NCBI RefSeq assembly: GCF_028307215.1
Contig: NZ_JAQMHV010000003.1
Span: 1 to 64,000 of the forward strand
DNA from: Falsirhodobacter sp. 20TX0035
GTDB taxonomy: Bacteria > Pseudomonadota > Alphaproteobacteria > Rhodobacterales > Rhodobacteraceae
Length of the DNA stretch: 64,000 bases
Direction: 5' to 3'
Shown: in pieces, positions 28,512-37,652 of the stretch
Position numbering within the stretch: position 1 is the first letter of the stretch
How the letters are laid out: the number at the start of each line of letters is the position of its first letter
Translations under genes and position numbers: made by a program
The notes under the pieces: model-generated
Database searches by the model: none
What the model was told of the DNA's origin: nothing
What the model saw: only the letters and a program-made list of their open reading frames with translations

Positions 28512-29614
28512 TCCCGAAATCCCCCATCTCCGACAAGCCGATGATCGAGTTTCGGGATGTTCACAAGTGGTATGGCGACTACCACGCCCTGCGCGGCATC
28601 AGCGCCACCATCCGGGAGGGGGAGTTTTTTTCGCTTCTGGGCCCGTCGGGCTGCGGCAAGACCACGCTGCTGCGCACCATCGCGGGGTTTGAGGGCATCT
28701 CGGAAGGCGTCGTGCTGGTGGACGGGCGCGACATGGCAGACGTGCCGGCGAATAAGCGCCCGACCAACATGGTGTTCCAAAGCTACGCCATCTTCCCTCA
28801 CCTGACCGTGGCCGAGAACGTGGCCTTCGGCCTGCGCCGCCAGCGCCTGCCCAAGGCGGACCTTGCGCAGCGGGTGGAAGAGGCGCTGACCATGGTCGGC
28901 CTGAAGGGATACGGCGCGCGGGCCGCCCATGCGCTGTCGGGCGGGCAACGGCAGCGCGTGGCCTTGGCGCGGGCGTTGATCCTGAAGCCGAAGGTGCTGC
29001 TGCTGGACGAACCCCTGTCCGCGCTGGACAAGAAGATGCGTGAACAGATGCAGGTCGAACTGATCCGCCTGCAGCGTCAGGTGGGCATCACCTTCGTCCT
29101 CGTCACCCATGATCAGGAAGAGGCGCTGGTCATGTCCGACCGCATCGCCGTCATGTTCGAGGGCGAGATCGCCCAGCTGTCCGACGCGGAAACCCTGTAT
29201 CGTCGCCCCAACTCGCGCCGCGTGGCGGAGTTCATCGGCACGATGAACTTCCTTCCGGCCGAGGTGGTGTCCGAAACCGAGCACGCGGTGGAGGTGGAGG
29301 CCCAGGGCTTCGGCCGCCTGACCGTGACCCCGGATCAGGTGGCCGATGATGCCGACACCGGCACCGCCGTGGGCTTCCGCCCCGAAATCCTGACCCTGCT
29401 GTATGAAGGTCAGACCGCGGCGGACCGCGAGGTGTCGGCCACGGTGGAGGAGGTCGTCTATTACGGCGACATGACCTATTACGACGTGCGCATCGACGGC
29501 ACCGAAAAGCCCATTCGCCTGTCCGCGCGCAACGTCTTCGGCCGTCCGGTCTTCGATCTGGGCATGCGCGTCCGCGTGGGGTGGAGCCCGGGGGCCCTGA
29601 TCCTGTTCCGCTAG
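28508..29614 (+). CDS. Polyamine-type ABC transporter ATPase (PotA-like)
   Basis: A 368-residue ATPase with Walker A GPSGCGKT (45-52), Q-loop in NMVFQSYAIFPHLT, signature LSGGQRQR and Walker B LLLDEPLSALD. A C-terminal TOBE-type regulatory domain follows (about 290-368). Length and the TOBE domain fit PotA. The GTG start overlaps the PotC-like stop; an internal ATG (MIEFRDVHKW) is an alternative. It overlaps the end of the convergent TetR gene by four bases. Confidence 0.9.
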   Translation: MIPKSPISDKPMIEFRDVHKWYGDYHALRGISATIREGEFFSLLGPSGCGKTTLLRTIAGFEGISEGVVLVDGRDMADVPANKRPTNMVFQSYAIFPHLTVAENVAFGLRRQRLPKADLAQRVEEALTMVGLKGYGARAAHALSGGQRQRVALARALILKPKVLLLDEPLSALDKKMREQMQVELIRLQRQVGITFVLVTHDQEEALVMSDRIAVMFEGEIAQLSDAETLYRRPNSRRVAEFIGTMNFLPAEVVSETEHAVEVEAQGFGRLTVTPDQVADDADTGTAVGFRPEILTLLYEGQTAADREVSATVEEVVYYGDMTYYDVRIDGTEKPIRLSARNVFGRPVFDLGMRVRVGWSPGALILFR

Positions 29615-30222
29615 GCGTCCTGCGGCAGAAGGCCCAGGCCGCGCAGGTAGATCCCGATCCCGGCCTCCAGCAGATCCTCGGCCGGGAAGGGGGATCGGGC
29701 GTCGCCGCGGGTGAACAGCTCCACCACCCCATGGCTCATCGCCCAGACATGGGCCGAGAACATGGCCGGCGGCGGGCGCTTTGCGGGCGGGATGTGCACG
29801 GACAGGCGGGCCGCGGCCTGTTCCAGCACCGCCGTGCAGGTCTGCGCAGATTTGGCCAGATCGGGATGCTTCTGGATCGACAGCCCGCTTTCGAACATTG
29901 CCTTGTAGTGGCCGGGGTATTTCCGGGCAAAGGCCAGATAAGCGCGCCCGACGGATTCGAAGGCCGCCAGCGCCGTGGGGCGGCCGTCGTCAAAGGCGTA
30001 GGTCATCAGCGCGCCGAAGATGTCATAGCCCTGACGCGCCACCTCCACGATCAGCTCGTCCCGGCCGGTGAAGTGGCGGTAGACGGCGGCCGGCGTCACG
30101 TCGGCCAGCTTCGCCGCCTCGGACAGGGTGAAGCCCTGCGGACCCTTTTCGGCGATCAGGGTCAGCGCGGCCTCCACCAGCGCCTGACGCAGGTTGCCGT
30201 GGTGATAGCCGCGCCTAGCCAC
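29611..30222 (-). CDS. TetR/AcrR family regulator (WHG domain type)
   Basis: A 203-residue regulator. The N-terminal helix-turn-helix includes [44 protein letters not shown]. The C-terminal ligand domain has the WHG-like motif [13 protein letters not shown]. The GTG start lies eight bases inside the end of ppk2 on the same strand, so the two genes form an operon. What it regulates and its ligand are not known; ppk2 or the convergent polyamine genes are candidates. Confidence 0.85.
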   Translation of the reverse strand: MARRGYHHGNLRQALVEAALTLIAEKGPQGFTLSEAAKLADVTPAAVYRHFTGRDELIVEVARQGYDIFGALMTYAFDDGRPTALAAFESVGRAYLAFARKYPGHYKAMFESGLSIQKHPDLAKSAQTCTAVLEQAAARLSVHIPPAKRPPPAMFSAHVWAMSHGVVELFTRGDARSPFPAEDLLEAGIGIYLRGLGLLPQDA

Positions 30223-31081
30223 GGATCTCCGGCCCTCCGGCGATGCGGGGATCGGGGGTGCCGATCAGGGCGTCGTCGCGGTCTTCATAGGCCACGGCGC
30301 GCAGCACGGTCTGGATCGCCGCGATCCGCGCCCGCTTCTTGTCGTCGGAGCGGATCACGGTCCACGGGGCCACGGCGGTGTGGGTGCGGTCCAGCGTTTC
30401 GTCGATCGCCTGGGTGTAGTCGTCCCAGCGGGCCAGACCTTCCACGTCCACCCGGCTCAGCTTCCACTGCTTCAGGGGGTCCGCCTCGCGCGCAAGGAAG
30501 CGGCGCAGCTGTTCGGCACGGCTGACGTTCAGCCACAGCTTCACCAGCACGATCCCGTCCTCCACCAGCATCTTCTCGAAATCCGGGGCCTGACGGAAGA
30601 AGCGTTCGCGCTCGGCATCCGTGCAGAAGTCGAAGACCTTTTCCACCACGCCGCGATTGTACCAGCTGCGGTCGAACAGCGCGATCTCGCCCTCCGCCGG
30701 CAGGCGTTGGGCATAGCGCTGGAAATACCATTCCCCCTTTTCCCGGTCGGTCGGGGAGGCGAGGGCCACGACGTTCGCCACGCGCGGGTTCAGGTTCTCG
30801 CGGATCGCGTTGATCGTGCCGCCCTTGCCGGCCGCGTCACGCCCCTCGAACACCACCAGAACGCGCTTGCCCGTCGCCTTCACGTCGGCGGCCATACGGA
30901 CCAGCTGGCGCTGAAGCCCGTCCATCTGCGCCTCGTAGTCCTTGCGGCGCATCTCCTCCTCCCACGGCCAGTCGGGGGCAAGGATGTCGTCCTTGTCCGC
31001 CTTGCGGAGGACCTTGCGGATGTCGGCGGGGGCGCCGTCTTCCAGATAACGGGTGATGGCGCCGTCAAAGGGCAGGGTCAT
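30215..31081 (-). CDS. ppk2: Polyphosphate kinase 2
   Basis: A 288-residue PPK2 family enzyme that transfers phosphate between polyphosphate and nucleotides. Walker A-like GRDAAGKGG is at 80-88, the Walker B segment FDRSWYNR at 136-143, and the family tail [18 protein letters not shown] is present. Length fits one-domain PPK2. Whether it favours GDP, ADP or nucleoside monophosphates cannot be read. It overlaps the tetR-type gene behind it. Its first bases are identical to those of the ATPase gene at 33861 for 22 bp. Confidence 0.92.
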   Translation of the reverse strand: MTLPFDGAITRYLEDGAPADIRKVLRKADKDDILAPDWPWEEEMRRKDYEAQMDGLQRQLVRMAADVKATGKRVLVVFEGRDAAGKGGTINAIRENLNPRVANVVALASPTDREKGEWYFQRYAQRLPAEGEIALFDRSWYNRGVVEKVFDFCTDAERERFFRQAPDFEKMLVEDGIVLVKLWLNVSRAEQLRRFLAREADPLKQWKLSRVDVEGLARWDDYTQAIDETLDRTHTAVAPWTVIRSDDKKRARIAAIQTVLRAVAYEDRDDALIGTPDPRIAGGPEIRG

Positions 31082-31091
31082 GGCAGGCTCC
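31070..31091. repeat. 22-bp repeat at ppk2 start, copy 1
   Basis: A 22-bp segment spanning the ribosome-binding site, ATG and first codons (MTLP) of ppk2 is identical to the same part of the ATPase gene at 33850-33871. The start codon falls at the same place in both. It may be a duplicated initiation region or convergent codon choice. Confidence 0.6.
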
Positions 31092-31141
31092 TTCTCGTGG
31101 ATCGCGGGCTCGTGGGTCGCAGGATCGCGGGGCGTCCTCCA

Positions 31142-32074
31142 TCACTTGGCGCGCGCGGCGGCGCGGTCCACTGCGGCGACGGCTTCTTCGGGAATGACAT
31201 GGTGCAGCATGTGGCCCACGCCCGGCGCCGCCGTCACGCGGACATTGGGCAGCGCGGTCATCTGCAGCGATTCGATCTTGTAGTCGACCACGCCGTCGGC
31301 CAGCCCGTGCACGATCTCGATCGGCATGTGCAGGTCGCGGTAATGCGGCGCCATCAGCCACAGATGCGCCTTCAGCGCGTTCAGCTGCCGCAGATTCGCG
31401 CGGATCGTGTCCACCCGCAGCGCCAGTTCCGCATCCGTGCTTTCGACGTAATCCGGGGGCGGATCGTTCGGCTGGAACAGGTTCTTCACCACGCGGTTCA
31501 GCGCCCAGTCGGGCATGAAGGCCGCGACGAAAGGCTCCGCCGTCGCCTCCCCCACGGGGGTGGATGCGAAGCGCGACAGCCAGTCCAGCCCGCCGTCCCA
31601 GGGCAGCACCGCGCCCGCCAGCAGGACCACGGCCCGCGTGTGGCCCGGATCCTCCAGCGCCCAAGCCATGGCGACGGCGCCGCCATAGCTGTGGCCCAGA
31701 ACGATGGGATCCTTGACCCTCAGCTGCGTGGCCGCCGCGCGCAGGTAATCGGCCTGCACCAGCGGGCTGTTGCCGTCCTTGCCCAGATCGGAGGAGTAGC
31801 CGAGGCCCGGCCGGTCGAAGCGGATGACGCGGTAGCGGGGGGACAGGCGGCGGGCCAGATCCTCCATGTCGCGGGTCGATCCGCTGGCGCCGTGGATCAG
31901 CACCACGTCCGGCCCCCGGCCCGAGATTTCGGCGTGCACCGTCGCGCGCCCCACCTGCACCATCTGCCCCTGCGGGGGGTTACGCGCCTCGATCCGCTCG
32001 GCGCGGGCGTTGGCCAAGGGCCCGCAGGCCGTCAGCAGCAGGCAGAGGCTAAGTGCCGATCGCTTGAATGTCAT
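31142..32074 (-). CDS. Lipoprotein alpha/beta hydrolase
   Basis: A 310-residue alpha/beta-hydrolase with a lipoprotein signal (LCLLLTAC, lipid Cys at 17). The fold shows the oxyanion [10 protein letters not shown] (61-70), FDRPGLGYS, nucleophile Ser129 in GHSYGG, an Asp in LADGVVDYK and a late catalytic His in GVGHMLHHV. It is likely anchored to the inner face of the outer membrane or the periplasmic face of the inner membrane. The substrate is unknown. Its ATG lies 26 bases inside the metA-like gene end, so it is translated as part of that operon. Confidence 0.88.
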   Translation of the reverse strand: MTFKRSALSLCLLLTACGPLANARAERIEARNPPQGQMVQVGRATVHAEISGRGPDVVLIHGASGSTRDMEDLARRLSPRYRVIRFDRPGLGYSSDLGKDGNSPLVQADYLRAAATQLRVKDPIVLGHSYGGAVAMAWALEDPGHTRAVVLLAGAVLPWDGGLDWLSRFASTPVGEATAEPFVAAFMPDWALNRVVKNLFQPNDPPPDYVESTDAELALRVDTIRANLRQLNALKAHLWLMAPHYRDLHMPIEIVHGLADGVVDYKIESLQMTALPNVRVTAAPGVGHMLHHVIPEEAVAAVDRAAARAK

Positions 32075-32966
32075 AGGGCGTGGTCTGGTATATCTCGTTG
32101 ATCCAGTTGCCATATAGAAGATGGGCGTGGCTTCTCCAGCGGTTGCGCGGGCGCTTGGCGGGATCGTTGTCGGGATAGTAATCCTCGGGCACCGATACGG
32201 GCGTGCCGGAGGCCACGTCCCGGTCGTATTCCTGCTTCAGCGTGTCGCTGTCATATTCGAAATGGTTGAAGATGTAGAGCGCGCGATGCGCCGCATCGGC
32301 CACCAGGCAGGGGCCGACGCGGTCCGATCCCAGCAGCGTCACCAGCCCCGGCTTCGCGTCGATCTCGCGCTGGTCCATCTCGGTCCAGCGGCTGACGGGG
32401 ATCACGAACTCGTCCGAAAAGCCGCGCAGGAAGGGTGAAGTGGGGGCGAGGTTGTCGTGGCGGAAGCAGCCGAAGGCCTTGGCGTCCAGCATGTGCTTCT
32501 GCACGCCGTGGAAATGGTGGATCATCGCCATCCCGCCCCAGCAGACGCCGAAGGTGGAATGGACGTTGGTCTGCGTCCAGGCGAAGACCTCGCGCAGTTC
32601 GTCCCAGTAGGTGACCTGCTCGAAGGGCAGATGCTCGATCGGGGCGCCGGTGATGATCAGGCCGTCGAACTTCTCGTGCCGCACCTCGTCGAACGACCGG
32701 TAGAACTCAGCCATGTGCTCGGCCGCGGTGTTCTTTGTCTGGTGTTCGGTCATGCGGATCAGGTGCAGGTCGATCTGCAGCGGGGTCGATCCGATCAGAC
32801 GGGCGAACTGGTTCTCGGTCTGGATCTTCTTGGGCATGAGGTTCAGAAGGCCGATCCGCAACGGACGGATGTCCTGCATGGCCGCCCGGCCCGGCGACAT
32901 GACCATCACGCCTTCGTTCGACAGGATGTCAAAGGCGGGAAGGTTTTCGGGCAGGGTGATGGGCAT
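32049..32966 (-). CDS. metA: Homoserine O-acetyltransferase (MetA type, MetAA)
   Basis: A 305-residue MetA family enzyme, acylating homoserine in methionine synthesis. Catalytic Cys142 (FGVCWGG), His235 and Glu237 (NHFEY) fall at the numbered family positions. Residue 111 is Glu, which in studied MetA enzymes goes with acetyl-CoA rather than succinyl-CoA, so acetyl transfer is inferred. The ribosome-binding site lies in a hairpin just upstream. It overlaps the hydrolase gene and follows the ATPase gene with a 28-bp gap. Confidence 0.92.
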   Translation of the reverse strand: MPITLPENLPAFDILSNEGVMVMSPGRAAMQDIRPLRIGLLNLMPKKIQTENQFARLIGSTPLQIDLHLIRMTEHQTKNTAAEHMAEFYRSFDEVRHEKFDGLIITGAPIEHLPFEQVTYWDELREVFAWTQTNVHSTFGVCWGGMAMIHHFHGVQKHMLDAKAFGCFRHDNLAPTSPFLRGFSDEFVIPVSRWTEMDQREIDAKPGLVTLLGSDRVGPCLVADAAHRALYIFNHFEYDSDTLKQEYDRDVASGTPVSVPEDYYPDNDPAKRPRNRWRSHAHLLYGNWINEIYQTTPYDIQAIGT

Positions 32967-32969
32967 GAT

Positions 32970-32991
32970 GGGACCTCGTTGCAGAGGCCCC
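32970..32991 (-). promoter_or_regulatory. Hairpin covering the metA ribosome-binding site
   Basis: On the minus strand GGGGCCTC pairs with GAGGTCCC across a six-base loop (TGCAAC), with one G-U pair. The GAGG that lies 7 bases before the metA ATG is in the downstream arm, so the fold would hide it. The gap before metA is only 28 bp, too short for a known SAM riboswitch. Confidence 0.4.
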
Positions 32992-32994
32992 TAT

Positions 32995-33861
32995 TTACGC
33001 GCTGGCCGCGCGGTTTTCCAGCGCCTGCGCGATCAGGGCGTCGAACCCTTCGGCATCGCGCAGTCCGGCCACTTGTTCGGCCGTCACCGTCACGCCCCAG
33101 CGGGCCATCGCGGCATAGCGTGGCTGGCGGTGCGCCAGCGCGCGGGCATAGGTCCAGCGGATGAAGTCGTCGGGATCGACCTGAGCCTCCTCCACGTTCT
33201 TCTCCGCCAGATAGGCGGTCCAGCAGGCGGTCAGGAAGGCGGGCTGGTAATACATCGGCTTCGGCGCGCGGTCGAAGCGGCGGACCAGTTCGGCAGTGTG
33301 CGCCTCGGAGCCCTTGATCCAGACCATCAGCAGGTTCGACGACAGCTCGCGCATCACCGGATCGTCGGGGTTGTCCGGATCCACCACCTCGCAGATCGAC
33401 CCGCCCGAATCGCAGACGAAGTTGGCATAGCCGTAGAGTTCGCCCGCGCGGCGGATGAAGTGGGTCGTGTCCAGAAGGGACGCGATCTCGGCCTGACGGT
33501 GCTGGTCCTGCCGGTGGCGGTATTCGTCAAGGGGCAGGCCGCCCTTTGCCGGATCGCCGGGCTTGCCCAGATAGGTGGACAGGGGGGCCAAATTCTCGAA
33601 CGCGATGTTGGATCCGATATGGACCGAATCCGTCATCAGCAGTTCGCGCAGGAAGGGGACCTTCATCGCCTCGCGCTTGAAGTTGTCGGCGATGTGTTCG
33701 CCCATGTAGCGGGTGCCGATGCGGTAATCGACGGAATAGTGGAACCAGTCGCCGCTGCCGCGCAGCAGGCTCGCGATGTGGGTCTTGCCCAGGCCGGACA
33801 TGCCGAACAGCAGGACGCGCTTGGGATCGGCGCGCCAGGCGCCGGGGGTGGGCAGGGTCAT
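32995..33861 (-). CDS. P-loop ATPase, unknown role
   Basis: A 288-residue protein with a Walker A GMSGLGKT at 20-27 and downstream helices (IASLLRGSGDWFHYSVDYRIGTRYMGEHIADNF). No clear AAA+ sensor or Walker B is seen by eye. It ends in a helical region (NVEEAQVDPDDFIRWTYARALAHRQP). I recall similar proteins called ATPase in Rhodobacterales, without a known function. Its start overlaps the stop of the EamA gene (ATGA), and it precedes metA by 28 bp. Confidence 0.75.
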   Translation of the reverse strand: MTLPTPGAWRADPKRVLLFGMSGLGKTHIASLLRGSGDWFHYSVDYRIGTRYMGEHIADNFKREAMKVPFLRELLMTDSVHIGSNIAFENLAPLSTYLGKPGDPAKGGLPLDEYRHRQDQHRQAEIASLLDTTHFIRRAGELYGYANFVCDSGGSICEVVDPDNPDDPVMRELSSNLLMVWIKGSEAHTAELVRRFDRAPKPMYYQPAFLTACWTAYLAEKNVEEAQVDPDDFIRWTYARALAHRQPRYAAMARWGVTVTAEQVAGLRDAEGFDALIAQALENRAASA

Positions 33862-33871
33862 GGCAGGCTCC
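33850..33871. repeat. 22-bp repeat at ATPase start, copy 2
   Basis: Identical to 31070-31091 and placed identically relative to the start codon of the ATPase gene. Confidence 0.6.
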
Positions 33872-34769
33872 GTGGTCGGAAATGGGAAAGAACGCGGCCG
33901 TCCAGGATCAGAAGGCCAAGGCCGATGGCCGCGAAGCCCGCAAAGGCGCGCAGGGGCAGAACCTCGTCCAGCACGAGGGCGCCGAGCGTTACGGCGATGG
34001 GGGCCACCAGCAGCGTCACGAGGCTGGTGTTCCCGGCGCCCGCGGTGGCCAGAAGGCGGTAGTAGATGAGGTAGGCCAGCGCCGTGGATGGGGCGGCCAG
34101 ATACAGGATCGCCAGCGCGCCGGTCATCGTCGGCATCGTCGGAACGCCTTCCGTCGCGGCCGCCACCACCGTGCCGATCAGGGCCGAGCAGCCGAGCATT
34201 CCGGTCGCCACGACCACGGGGGCCATGCCGCGCCCCACGCGACGCCCGATCGGCCCCGACACGGCGTAGCTGATCGCCGCACCCACCAGCGCCAGTTGCG
34301 CAAGGGACGTCAGGTCGATCTGCCCCAGCAGACTGGGCCCGATGACGATGACGACGCCGGCAAACCCCACGAGCACGCCCACCAGCCGCCGCGGCGTCAG
34401 CCGTTCATCCGCCAGCACCATCGCCGCGATCACCACCCCGAAGATCGCGGTGGAGGCGTTGATGATGGAGGCGAGGCCCGAGGGCACCGTCAGTTCCGCC
34501 CAGGTGATCAGCGTGAAGGGGATGGCGTTGTTGAACAGCCCCAGCGCCATGAACCCCGCCCAGGATCGCCCGTCCGTCGGCAGGCGCAACCCACGCCAGC
34601 GGATGACGGCCAGAAGAAGAACGAACGCCCCAAGACAGCGTAGCGCCACGACCCAGTGCGGGCCCATGCTGTCCAGCGCCAGCCGGATCGCCAAAAAGGA
34701 CCCGCCCCAGAACAGGGCCACGATAGCAAGGTCGGCCCAGTTGCGGGGGGAAAGGCTGCGTTGTTCCAT
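33858..34769 (-). CDS. EamA/DMT family transporter
   Basis: A 303-residue protein with ten hydrophobic segments in two EamA repeats (IVALFWGGSFLAIRLALDSMGPHWVVALR..., then ISYAVSGPIGRRVGRGMAPVVVATG...). The motif PSTALAYLIYYRLLATAGAGNTSLVTLLVAPIAV is typical. It probably exports amino acids or related metabolites. It is the first gene of the reverse-strand run EamA-ATPase-metA-hydrolase and its stop overlaps the ATPase start by four bases. Confidence 0.88.
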   Translation of the reverse strand: MEQRSLSPRNWADLAIVALFWGGSFLAIRLALDSMGPHWVVALRCLGAFVLLLAVIRWRGLRLPTDGRSWAGFMALGLFNNAIPFTLITWAELTVPSGLASIINASTAIFGVVIAAMVLADERLTPRRLVGVLVGFAGVVIVIGPSLLGQIDLTSLAQLALVGAAISYAVSGPIGRRVGRGMAPVVVATGMLGCSALIGTVVAAATEGVPTMPTMTGALAILYLAAPSTALAYLIYYRLLATAGAGNTSLVTLLVAPIAVTLGALVLDEVLPLRAFAGFAAIGLGLLILDGRVLSHFRPRSLP

Positions 34770-34811
34770 GCCGCAGTCCTAGCAGCCCCGTTTCCGCTGG
34801 GCGAGATGGAA

Positions 34812-35057
34812 TCAGATGCGCGCCTGAACCCAGTGCGCCACGCCGTACGGGCTGGGGAGGGAGCCGAAGGCGAGGTCTGCCAGCGTCAGCCCCGCCGTGG
34901 CGGCCCACAGGGTCAGCAGGACGGCCACGCGGCACGCTTCGTTCCCGGACACGCGGAACACCGGGACGGGCATCGGGCCCAGCCACACCGCCCCCATCAT
35001 CACCGTGTATTCGGCTGTTCCAAGCCATTTGGCGCTGCGTCGCACGAAGTCGATCAT
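34812..35057 (-). CDS. Small hypothetical protein with one membrane segment (81 aa)
   Basis: The product has an amphipathic start (MIDFVRRSAKWLGTAEY), a middle hydrophobic stretch (AVLLTLWAATAGLTLADLAFG) and a short tail. One span is likely. No family is recognised. The ATG at 35057 was preferred over one 17 codons further up. It lies alone between EamA and ynfA. Confidence 0.5.
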   Translation of the reverse strand: MIDFVRRSAKWLGTAEYTVMMGAVWLGPMPVPVFRVSGNEACRVAVLLTLWAATAGLTLADLAFGSLPSPYGVAHWVQARI

Positions 35058-35199
35058 GTTCTGCCCGATTGTCCTGATTTGTCCAAGGCCTACCACGGGA
35101 CGGCACATCCGCGAAGGGTCGGGGGCGAAACCTCACGAAAATTTTGGGAACCGGTGGCTTATTGATCGCGTTGCGTAGCTTGCTGTGCAGAATGCGGGC

Positions 35200-35520
35200 A
35201 TGACCGGATTGATCTATGCCGCCGCCGCCCTTGCCGAAATCGCCGGATGCTTCGCCTTCTGGGCTTGGCTGCGTCTGGACCGGTCGCCGCTGTGGACCCT
35301 GCCGGGAACGCTGTCGCTGATCCTGTTCGCGCTGCTTCTGACGCGGGTGGAGGCGGACGCCGCAGGGCGGGCCTATGCCGCCTACGGGGGCGTCTATATC
35401 GCCGCCTCGGTCCTGTGGCTGTGGCTGGCCGAGGGGGCGCGCCCGGACCGGTGGGACCTGATCGGGGCGGCGGTGTGCCTGTGCGGGGCGGCGATCATTC
35501 TGTTCGCGCCCCGCGGCTGA
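35200..35520 (+). CDS. YnfA family membrane protein
   Basis: A 106-residue protein with four spans. It matches the YnfA/UPF0060 pattern: [24 protein letters not shown], then [47 protein letters not shown]. Family members are small SMR-like inner-membrane proteins, proposed efflux proteins. It is convergent with guaA and separated from it by a GC-rich hairpin. Confidence 0.88.
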   Translation: MTGLIYAAAALAEIAGCFAFWAWLRLDRSPLWTLPGTLSLILFALLLTRVEADAAGRAYAAYGGVYIAASVLWLWLAEGARPDRWDLIGAAVCLCGAAIILFAPRG

Positions 35521-35530
35521 TGTCGCGGTC

Positions 35531-35555
35531 CCGCGCCGGCCTGGGCCGGACGCGG
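35531..35555. terminator. GC-rich hairpin between ynfA and guaA
   Basis: CCGCGCCGGC and GCCGG-A-CGCGG can pair with one bulged A and a CTGG loop between the two convergent stops. There is no T-run on either side, so it is at best a weak bidirectional terminator. Confidence 0.4.
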
Positions 35556-35557
35556 GG

Positions 35558-37120
35558 TCATTCCCACTCGATCGTGCCCGGCGGCTTCGAGGTGATATCG
35601 TAGGTCACGCGGTTGATGCCCTGCACCTCGTTGATGATGCGGGTCGCGGTTTCGCCAAGGAAGTCGTGCGTGAACGGGTAGTAGTCCGCCGTCATCCCGT
35701 CGACCGAGGTGACCGCGCGCAGGGCGCAGGCGAAATCGTAGGTGCGCCCGTCGCCCATCACGCCCACGGTGCGGACGGGAAGGATGGCGACGAAGGCCTG
35801 CCAGATCTCGTCATAAAGACCGTGCTTGCGGATCTGGTCGATATAGACGGCGTCCGCCTTGCGCAGGATCTCCAGCTTTTCGCGGGTGATCTCTCCGGGG
35901 CAGCGGATGGCCAGACCGGGGCCGGGGAAGGGGTGGCGGCCGATGAAGCTGTCGGGCAGGCCCAACTCGCGGCCAAGGGCGCGAACCTCGTCCTTGAACA
36001 GCTCACGCAGCGGTTCGACCAGCTTCAGGCCCATCTTTTCCGGCAGGCCGCCCACGTTGTGGTGCGACTTGATGGTGACCGAAGGCCCGCCCGAGAAGGA
36101 GACCGATTCGATGACGTCAGGGTACAGCGTGCCCTGCGCAAGGAAGGTGGCACCCCCGACATCGGCCGCGTGCTTCTGGAACACGTCGATGAACAGCTTG
36201 CCGATGATCTTGCGCTTGGTTTCCGGGTCCGACTGGCCTTCCAGCTGACCGAGGAACAGCTCGGATTCGTCGGCGTGGATCAGCGGCATGTGGTAATGGT
36301 CGCGGAACATGGTGACGACCTGCTCGGCCTCACCTTGACGCAGAAGGCCGTGATCGACGAAGACGCAGGTCAGCTGATCGCCGATCGCCTCGTGAATCAG
36401 GACGGCCGCGACGGATGAATCGACGCCGCCGGACAGGCCGCAGATGACCTTCTGGTCGCCCACCTGTTCGCGGATCTTGCGGATCGCCTCTTCGCGATAG
36501 GCGCCCATGGTCCAGTCGCCGGTGAAGCCCGCGAGCTTGATGAAGTTCTCGTACAGCTTGGCGCCGCGCGGGGTGTGGTGCACCTCGGGGTGGAACTGCA
36601 CGGCATAGAAGTGGCGCGACACATCCGCCGTGATGGCGAAGGGCGCGTTGGGCGAGGTGCCGTGAACCTTGAAGCCCGGCGCGATGGCCGAGACGTGGTC
36701 CCCATGGCTCATCCACACCTGTTCGCGCCCGTCAGCGGCGCCGAACCAGCCGTCCAGCAGGGGGATCCGCTCCTCGGACGGGGTGACGAAGGCGCGGCCG
36801 AATTCGGCGGTGCCGTGGCCGCGTTCCACGCGGCCACCCAGGCAGTGCATCATCACCTGCTGGCCATAGCAGATGCCCAGCATCGGCACGCCAAGGTCGA
36901 ACACGCCCTTGGGCGGCATCGGCGCCCCTTCGGCAAAGACCGAGGAGGGCCCGCCCGACAGGATCACCGCCTTGGGCGCGAACGCGGCCAGAAAGGCGTC
37001 GTCGACCTTGTTGAACGGGTGGATTTCGCAATAAACGTTCAACTCTCGCAGGCGGCGCGCGATCAGCTGCGTCACCTGGGAACCGAAGTCGATGATGAGA
37101 AGGCGGTCATGCTGGGTCAT
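35558..37120 (-). CDS. guaA: GMP synthase (glutamine-hydrolysing)
   Basis: A 520-residue GuaA that makes GMP from XMP in the cytoplasm. The glutamine amidotransferase half holds Cys84 (GICYGQQ) and His177/Glu179 (FHPEV). The synthase half begins with the P-loop SGGVDSS (230-236). The C-terminal dimerisation domain ends [11 protein letters not shown]-like ([11 protein letters not shown]). The ATG at 37120 places the first strand (LLIIDFGSQ) correctly. guaB, the preceding step, lies 6-7 kb away at 42919. Confidence 0.97.
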   Translation of the reverse strand: MTQHDRLLIIDFGSQVTQLIARRLRELNVYCEIHPFNKVDDAFLAAFAPKAVILSGGPSSVFAEGAPMPPKGVFDLGVPMLGICYGQQVMMHCLGGRVERGHGTAEFGRAFVTPSEERIPLLDGWFGAADGREQVWMSHGDHVSAIAPGFKVHGTSPNAPFAITADVSRHFYAVQFHPEVHHTPRGAKLYENFIKLAGFTGDWTMGAYREEAIRKIREQVGDQKVICGLSGGVDSSVAAVLIHEAIGDQLTCVFVDHGLLRQGEAEQVVTMFRDHYHMPLIHADESELFLGQLEGQSDPETKRKIIGKLFIDVFQKHAADVGGATFLAQGTLYPDVIESVSFSGGPSVTIKSHHNVGGLPEKMGLKLVEPLRELFKDEVRALGRELGLPDSFIGRHPFPGPGLAIRCPGEITREKLEILRKADAVYIDQIRKHGLYDEIWQAFVAILPVRTVGVMGDGRTYDFACALRAVTSVDGMTADYYPFTHDFLGETATRIINEVQGINRVTYDITSKPPGTIEWE

Positions 37121-37160
37121 GATCCCGGCATTAGGCACAAAACCCCTTATTGGCAAGGGG

Positions 37161-37436
37161 TCAGACGAGCCTCGGTTGCAGGCGCGCCTCGGCCATCAGG
37201 GCGATCAGCAGCTCCACATGCCGCGCCACGGAATAGGAGGCGTCGCCGGCCATGCGCGTGGCCTCCATCACGGCTTCCTTTTCCAGCAGCTGGGGCAGCG
37301 CCGATTCGGGGCGGGCGTGGTCGGTCAGGCGGCGCAGGTCGCGGTCGCGGCGGTAATCCTCGATCCCCAGACGGGCGGCGCGCACCAGAAGGCGGGGACG
37401 GGACAGGGTGGCCAGAAGGGTGCGGAAGTCGGTCAT
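37161..37436 (-). CDS. DUF6477 family protein
   Basis: A 91-residue helical protein starting [37 protein letters not shown], which I recognise as the small Rhodobacterales DUF6477 family. No biochemical function is known. It lies 40 bp before guaA on the same strand and is divergent from the DUF6456 gene. Confidence 0.72.
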   Translation of the reverse strand: MTDFRTLLATLSRPRLLVRAARLGIEDYRRDRDLRRLTDHARPESALPQLLEKEAVMEATRMAGDASYSVARHVELLIALMAEARLQPRLV

Positions 37437-37568
37437 AATGTGTCTCCAATGTGGCAGACACCTTATGCAACGGGTTTCGGGGGCGTTGCGAAATGCGGCG
37501 CCCCTCCGCGCGCCATTCGACAGCCCCGTTAACAACTTTTAGATAAATTTTGCAGACAGGCTTCGGGG

Positions 37569-37583
37569 TTAACCCTTTGCTAA
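37569..37583. promoter_or_regulatory. CtrA-like site between DUF6477 and DUF6456 genes
   Basis: TTAA-N7-CTAA matches seven of eight bases of the alphaproteobacterial CtrA consensus (TTAA-N7-TTAA). It lies 70 bp before the DUF6456 start in an AT-rich part of a 216-bp divergent gap. A second, weaker TTAA lies at 37529-37532. One partial match is not proof. Confidence 0.35.
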
Positions 37584-37652
37584 CCAACCCGCCTCATGGT
37601 CACATTGTGTCATAACTAAGGCCCCACTGGGCTCAGGCAAGGAAAAGTTTCG

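Noticed and set aside
32967-32994. SAM riboswitch upstream of metA
   Set aside because: Alphaproteobacterial metA genes can have SAM-II elements, but only 28 bases separate metA from the preceding gene and the conserved core is not seen. Only a simple hairpin is present.
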